A DNA stretch of 18,303 bases from JBDSGC01 sp046594105 (GTDB lineage: Bacteria > Acidobacteriota > Thermoanaerobaculia > Gp7-AA8), in the NCBI GenBank assembly GCA_046594105.1, contig JBKJQB010000165.1, positions 1 to 18,303 of the forward strand. The letters are read 5' to 3'. A program made the position numbers and the translations under genes. The number at the start of each line of letters is the position of its first letter. Within the stretch, counting starts at the first letter, position 1. A model generated the notes under the pieces. The model made no database searches, was not told where the DNA came from, and saw nothing but the letters and a program-made list of their open reading frames with translations. Below, in pieces: positions 14,249 to 18,303 of the stretch.

Positions 14249-17200
14249 TTGAAAAACTCATCCGCTTCTCCGCTACGAACCGCTTCATCGTCCTGATCAT
14301 CGTCGGGGCGCTGGTCCTCGGCGGGATCTGGAGCATCAAAGAGATCGCTGTCGACGCGCTCCCCGATCTCTCCGACACCCAGGTGATCGTTTACTCGAAA
14401 TGGGACCGCAGTCCCGACATCATCGAGGATCAGGTCACCTATCCGGTCATCGCCTCACTCCTGGGGGCGCCGAAAGTCAAAGCCATTCGCGGCTTCTCCG
14501 ATTTCGGCTACTCCTACGTCTACGTCATCTTCGAAGAGGGCACCGACATTTACTGGGCCCGCAGCCGCGTGCTCGAGTACCTGTCGAAGGTCCAGAGCTC
14601 CCTGCCCGAAGGCGTGAAGACCGAGCTGGGCCCTGATGCGACGGGTGTGGGATGGGTCTATCAGTACGCCCTGGTCGACACCACCGGCAAGCGCTCCCTG
14701 GCCGACCTGCGCTCCATCCAGGACTGGCATCTCCGCTATGAACTGCAGGCCGTCCCTGGTGTGGCCGAGGTGGCCAGCCTCGGTGGCTTCGTGAGGCAGT
14801 ACCAGATCACCGTCGATCCCAACAAGCTGGCCGCGTATGGCATCCCCCTCATGCAGCTGACCGACGCGGTGAAGAGCTCGAATAACGAGGTGGGCGGACG
14901 GCTGATTGAATGGAGCGGCGCTGAATACATGGTGCGCGCTCACGGATATGTGAAGAAGAAGAGTGATCTCGAGGAGATCGTCATCAAGAGCAACCGCGGC
15001 ACTCCGGTGCGCCTCGGCGACGTCGCCAGCGTCCAGCTCGGGCCGGAGCTGAGACGGGGCATCGCGGAGCTCGACGGCAAGGGCGAAGTGGCCGCCGGCA
15101 TCGTGGTGATGCGCCACAGCGAAAACGCCAAGGCGGTCATCGACCGGGTCAAAAAGCGCATCGAGGAGATCCGGCCGTCCCTGCCGAAGGGCGTGAAAAT
15201 CGTGGAGACCTACGACCGCTCGGAGCTCATTGACGAGTCGATCAATACGTTGAAGCACGAGCTGCTCATCGAGATGATCATCGTGTCGCTGATCATTCTC
15301 ATTTTCCTCTGGCACATCCCCAGCTCGATCATCCCCATCATCACCATCCCCGCGGCGGTGATCATCGCCTTCATCCCCATGAAATTCTTCGGGATCAGCT
15401 CGAACATCATGTCGCTGGGCGGCATCGCCGTGGCCATCGGAGCCCTGGTCGACGCAGCCATCGTCGTCGTTGAAAACGCGCACAAGAAGCTCGAGGTCTG
15501 GGAATCGGAAGGAAAGAAAGGCGACTATCGGGAGGTCCTGATCACGGCGATCCAGGAGGTCGGCCGCCCCGCCTTCTTCTCACTCCTGGTCATCGCCCTC
15601 TCCTTCCTGCCGATCTTTGCCCTGGAAGCGCAGGAAGGAAAGCTCTTCAAGCCGCTGGCCTTCACCAAGAACTTCTCGATGGCCATCGCTGCTCTGCTGG
15701 CCATCACGCTGGACCCGGCGGTCCGGTTGCTGTTCACGCGGATGCACCGCTTCGAGTTCCGCCCGCGCTGGCTTGCCGGCGTGACCAACGCCGTTCTGGT
15801 CGGCAAGATGTATCCCGAAGAAAAGCACCCGATCTCGAAGATCCTGTTCCGCCTCTACGGTCCCCCGGTGCACTGGGTGCTGAAACACACGCGGGTGGTG
15901 ATCGCCATCGCCGTGCTCATCGTGCTGGTCACCATTCCGGTGTACTTCCGCCTCGGCCACGAGTTCATGCCCCCCCTCAACGAAGGGGTGCTTCTCTACA
16001 TGCCCACGACGCTTCCGGGGATTTCCGTGACCGCTGCCGGTGAGCTGCTGCGGCGGCAGGACCAGTTGCTCAAGCAGTTCCCGGAAGTGGAGCGCGTCTT
16101 TGGAAAGGTGGGGCGCGCGGACACCTCTACCGATCCGGCCCCCTTCTCCATGGGCGAGACCACCGTCGTTCTGAAACCGCAATCACAGTGGCGGGGGAAG
16201 GAACGCTGGTACTCGAACTGGATGCCGGACTTTCTTAAGCCGCTGGTCCGCCCGCTATGGCCCGACCGGCTGTCCTGGGAAGACCTGGTCAACGACATGG
16301 ACCAGAAACTTCAGATTCCCGGCCAGACCAACGCCTGGACCATGCCCATCCGCAATCGCATCGACATGCTCACCACCGGCATCCGCACTCCGGTCGGAAT
16401 CAAGATCTTTGGTGCGGACCTCAAGCAGATCGAAGCGATCGGCCAGCAGCTCGAGCGAATCGTCAGGAAGGTGCCGGCCACCCGCAGCGTTTATGGCGAG
16501 CGCGTCTCCGGTGGATATTTCGTCGACTTCGAGCTGAACCGCCCTGCCATCGCCCGCTACGGTTTGTCAGTCAAAGACGTGCAGGACGTGATCATGGCCG
16601 CCATCGGCGGTGAGAACGTTTCCACCACCATCGAAGGGAGGGAGCGCTACCCGATCAATATTCGCTATCCGCGCGAGCTCAGGGACGAGGTCGATAAACT
16701 GGCCCGCGTCCTGGTTCCGTTTCAGACCTCCGGCGCAGCGGCGGGCGGCGGGATGGCGGCTACGGGCGGGACCTCCCCGGGTGCCGGAGGCATCGCCCAG
16801 GTCCCGCTCGGCGAGCTGGCCACCATCAAGCTGATGCAGGGTCCGGCCATGATCCGGGATGAGAACGGAAAACTCTCCGGCTACGTTTATGTGGATGTCG
16901 ACACCACCCAGCGCGACATCGGCAGCTACGTGGAAGAGGCCAAGCGCGCGGTCGCCGGAGAACTGCAGATTCCCTCCGGCTACACCCTGCAGTGGAGCGG
17001 CCAGTACGAGGCCATGGAGCGGGTCAAGCAGAAGATGCTGGTGGTCGTGCCCATCACTCTGTTCATCGTGTTTTTCCTCATCTACCTGAACACGAAGTCG
17101 ATGGCCAAGACGCTCATCGTCCTGCTGGCCGTCCCCTTCTCCGCGGTCGGCGCCATCTGGCTGCTGTGGGCGCTGGGCTACAACATGTCCATCGCCGTGT

Positions 17201-17619
17201 GGGTCGGGCTGATCGCCCTGCTCGGCCTCGATGCGGAGACCGGCATCTTCATGCTGCTCTACCTCGATCTGGCCTACGATTCCATGAAAGCCAGCGGACA
17301 GATGCGCAGCCGCGAGGATCTGCGCGAAGCGATCTATCACGGCGCCGTCAAACGGGTGCGGCCCAAGGTCATGACCGTGGCTGTGGCCTCCATGGGCCTC
17401 ATCCCCATCATGTGGTCCACCGGAGCAGGGTCCGACGTCATGCAGCGCGTGGCCGCTCCCATGATCGGCGGCCTCTTCACCTCCTTCCTGATGGAGTTGA
17501 TGGTCTATCCGGCGATTTATTACCGCTGGCGTTGGCACACCGAAGTGCGTCATGCAGGCGCAGAAGATGATTCGAAGAAACCGTCCCACACCGAGCCCGC
17601 GACCATCGAGAGCCCTTGA
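14245..17619 (+). CDS. Heavy-metal efflux RND transporter, CusA family (Cu(I)/Ag(I))
   Basis: 1124 aa, a proton-driven inner-membrane pump with 12 membrane helices and two large periplasmic loops. The methionine triad of CusA is kept: Met586 in LLYMPTTLPG, Met636 in APFSMGETT and Met708 in RIDMLTTGI. Proton-relay residues are kept: Asp403 in GALVDAAIVVVEN, Glu998 in LDAETG and Lys1041 in VRPKVMTVAV. These point to monovalent Cu/Ag rather than Co/Zn/Cd, which is strong inference. An insertion rich in Gly, Ala and Thr (about 829-852) and one near 645-675 make it longer than E. coli CusA (about 1047 aa). Its start overlaps the cusB stop by ATGA, implying coupled translation. Confidence 0.95.
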   Translation: MIEKLIRFSATNRFIVLIIVGALVLGGIWSIKEIAVDALPDLSDTQVIVYSKWDRSPDIIEDQVTYPVIASLLGAPKVKAIRGFSDFGYSYVYVIFEEGTDIYWARSRVLEYLSKVQSSLPEGVKTELGPDATGVGWVYQYALVDTTGKRSLADLRSIQDWHLRYELQAVPGVAEVASLGGFVRQYQITVDPNKLAAYGIPLMQLTDAVKSSNNEVGGRLIEWSGAEYMVRAHGYVKKKSDLEEIVIKSNRGTPVRLGDVASVQLGPELRRGIAELDGKGEVAAGIVVMRHSENAKAVIDRVKKRIEEIRPSLPKGVKIVETYDRSELIDESINTLKHELLIEMIIVSLIILIFLWHIPSSIIPIITIPAAVIIAFIPMKFFGISSNIMSLGGIAVAIGALVDAAIVVVENAHKKLEVWESEGKKGDYREVLITAIQEVGRPAFFSLLVIALSFLPIFALEAQEGKLFKPLAFTKNFSMAIAALLAITLDPAVRLLFTRMHRFEFRPRWLAGVTNAVLVGKMYPEEKHPISKILFRLYGPPVHWVLKHTRVVIAIAVLIVLVTIPVYFRLGHEFMPPLNEGVLLYMPTTLPGISVTAAGELLRRQDQLLKQFPEVERVFGKVGRADTSTDPAPFSMGETTVVLKPQSQWRGKERWYSNWMPDFLKPLVRPLWPDRLSWEDLVNDMDQKLQIPGQTNAWTMPIRNRIDMLTTGIRTPVGIKIFGADLKQIEAIGQQLERIVRKVPATRSVYGERVSGGYFVDFELNRPAIARYGLSVKDVQDVIMAAIGGENVSTTIEGRERYPINIRYPRELRDEVDKLARVLVPFQTSGAAAGGGMAATGGTSPGAGGIAQVPLGELATIKLMQGPAMIRDENGKLSGYVYVDVDTTQRDIGSYVEEAKRAVAGELQIPSGYTLQWSGQYEAMERVKQKMLVVVPITLFIVFFLIYLNTKSMAKTLIVLLAVPFSAVGAIWLLWALGYNMSIAVWVGLIALLGLDAETGIFMLLYLDLAYDSMKASGQMRSREDLREAIYHGAVKRVRPKVMTVAVASMGLIPIMWSTGAGSDVMQRVAAPMIGGLFTSFLMELMVYPAIYYRWRWHTEVRHAGAEDDSKKPSHTEPATIESP

Positions 17620-17667
17620 TGGCGCGGTACGGAAACGCGTAGTTCACAACGACTTTAAGGAGAACTC

Positions 17668-18021
17668 ATGAAACCATTCGTCTACACAATCGCGATGCTC
17701 GCTGTACTCGGCTGTTCCAGGAAGGAAGCCGTCACCACAGGCGCCGGTGCGGCGCCAGTAGCCGGTGCGCAGGCCACTTCGTCCTCCACCGCCGAGCAGA
17801 CGTACCCCATGACCGCGACGATCGTGTCGCGCAATCCGGCGAAGAACATGATCAATCTCGACAACAAGGAAGTGCCCGGAAAGATGATGGCCATGAAGAT
17901 GGAGTACGAGGTGCGCGGCGCGAAGGTCGACGCCCTCCCGCCGGACGGGACGCCCGTCGAGGTGACCATGCACGACCGCGACGGGGCCTACTACGTCACC
18001 GATGTCAGAGCGAAACAGTGA
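17668..18021 (+). CDS. CusF-like copper-binding lipoprotein
   Basis: 117 aa with AAGGAG before the ATG. The signal ends VLGC, with Cys16 as the probable lipid anchor, followed by a low-complexity linker (about 20-45). Residues 48-115 form a CusF-type five-stranded barrel (TATIVSRNPAKNMINLD, VPGKMMAMKMEYEV, VDALPPDGTPVEVTM). E. coli CusF binds Cu(I) with one His, two Met and a Trp. Here the two Met of M-x-M are kept, but the His and Trp positions are not, and the segment 72-78 is Met-rich (K-M-M-A-M-K-M). Metal is probably delivered to the CusB homologue in the periplasm. It lies 48 bases after cusA. Confidence 0.88.
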   Translation: MKPFVYTIAMLAVLGCSRKEAVTTGAGAAPVAGAQATSSSTAEQTYPMTATIVSRNPAKNMINLDNKEVPGKMMAMKMEYEVRGAKVDALPPDGTPVEVTMHDRDGAYYVTDVRAKQ

Positions 18022-18043
18022 TCCAGCGGTGCGCTACCAAGGC

Positions 18044-18121
18044 ATGGTTAGAAACAAGCTGCCCGGAATGATCATGAAGAATCCGGAAGGTCCCGCGCAG
18101 GCCTCTGGTGGCGAACGATGA
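18044..18121 (+). CDS. Doubtful 25-aa ORF overlapping the next gene
   Basis: It opens MVRNKLPGMIMKNPEG and ends at a TGA that overlaps the next start in an ATGA, the same coupling seen between cusB and cusA. An upstream in-frame GTG at 18029 would add five residues. The segment LPGMIM resembles the Met-rich strand of CusF, so it could be a gene remnant. There is no clear ribosome site. Confidence 0.2.
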   Translation: MVRNKLPGMIMKNPEGPAQASGGER

Positions 18122-18303
18122 GGCGGTGGACAACGTTCACGCTGCTGGTGTTCTCACTCCACTTCGCCTGGGAGATGTCCCAGGGAAAGTGGTTCGCCAG
18201 CATGCAGGGCCTGCCGTTCTGGCAGAGCGCCTGGCTATGCACCCGCGCGACCCTCGGCGATCTGGTCATCACCGCAGTCGCGTTTGGCATCGCCGCGCTC
18301 GTG
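18118..18303 (+). CDS. Unknown small membrane protein, truncated by window end
   Basis: 62 residues are visible from ATG 18118: MRRWTTFTLLVFSLHFAWEM, a hydrophilic part with FASMQGLPFW, and a second hydrophobic stretch LVITAVAFGIAALV at the window edge. The gene therefore continues beyond position 18303. At least two membrane segments are likely. It follows the CusF-like gene on the same strand and may belong to the same operon, but I do not recognise a family. The ribosome site (GGTGG) is weak. Confidence 0.65.
   Translation, partial: MRRWTTFTLLVFSLHFAWEMSQGKWFASMQGLPFWQSAWLCTRATLGDLVITAVAFGIAALV

Noticed and set aside
14455..15483. 342-aa minus-strand ORF rich in Asp, His and Gly
   Set aside because: Antisense shadow of cusA; the composition is an artefact of the complementary codons.
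18044..18121. Terminal TGA of the tiny ORF as a second selenocysteine
   Set aside because: There is no redox motif, no conserved continuation and the TGA overlaps a normal gene start.
1..18303. CRISPR array, tRNA or rRNA genes, transposase
   Set aside because: I saw no regularly spaced repeats with unique spacers, no cloverleaf-like sequence and no transposase frame; the repeats found are isolated palindromes.

Overview
The window is GC-rich, with tightly packed genes, strong Shine-Dalgarno sites and dispersed GC palindromes. A eukaryotic-type Ser/Thr kinase fused to TolB-like and TPR regions, and a CadC-like winged helix fused to an FHA domain, are typical of Acidobacteriota and a few neighbouring phyla. 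That placement is inferred from architecture alone.

Positions 1-5829 hold signalling and envelope genes. After a poorly coding leader with a palindromic repeat and one possible 45-aa ORF comes the membrane kinase (453-2834, +). Then, on the minus strand, lie two tandem paralogous lipoproteins (3875 to 2861) and a secreted barrel-like protein (4986 to 3985). Divergent from these is the winged-helix/FHA protein, which appears to start at a CTG (5146). Positions 5994-8914 hold ordinary accessory genes: a DinB-like protein, a membrane-anchored SGNH hydrolase, an FKBP-type prolyl isomerase and an unknown exported protein.

Positions 9103-10990 are the most interesting part. A MerR regulator has the three-Cys spacing of Hg(II)-type MerR. 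It sits just behind an operator-promoter that closely resembles the Tn501 mer operator (20-bp spacer, CCGTAC/GTACGG dyad). The same strand then encodes a 47-aa Cys-rich protein and a CcdA/DsbD-type membrane protein. The CcdA-type frame has an in-frame TGA exactly at the first Cys position of the membrane Cys-Pro-Cys motif (residue 36). A GTG start with a Shine-Dalgarno site lies upstream, the conserved sequence continues in frame downstream, and a SECIS-like hairpin follows the TGA. I read it as a selenoprotein of about 238 aa, which ordinary gene calling would truncate to 195 aa. A MerP-like periplasmic HMA protein converges on it from the other side. Together they suggest a mercury-responsive locus using a selenocysteine membrane thiol/metal carrier. 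No merA, merB or selenocysteine-machinery gene is present in the window.

Positions 11133-18303 (+) form a copper/silver efflux operon: a secreted Cys-rich protein, then CusC, CusB and CusA homologues (cusB and cusA overlap by ATGA), a CusF-like lipoprotein, a doubtful tiny ORF, and the start of an unrecognised membrane protein cut by the window edge. The CusA homologue keeps the methionine triad and the proton-relay residues, so Cu(I)/Ag(I) is the likely substrate.
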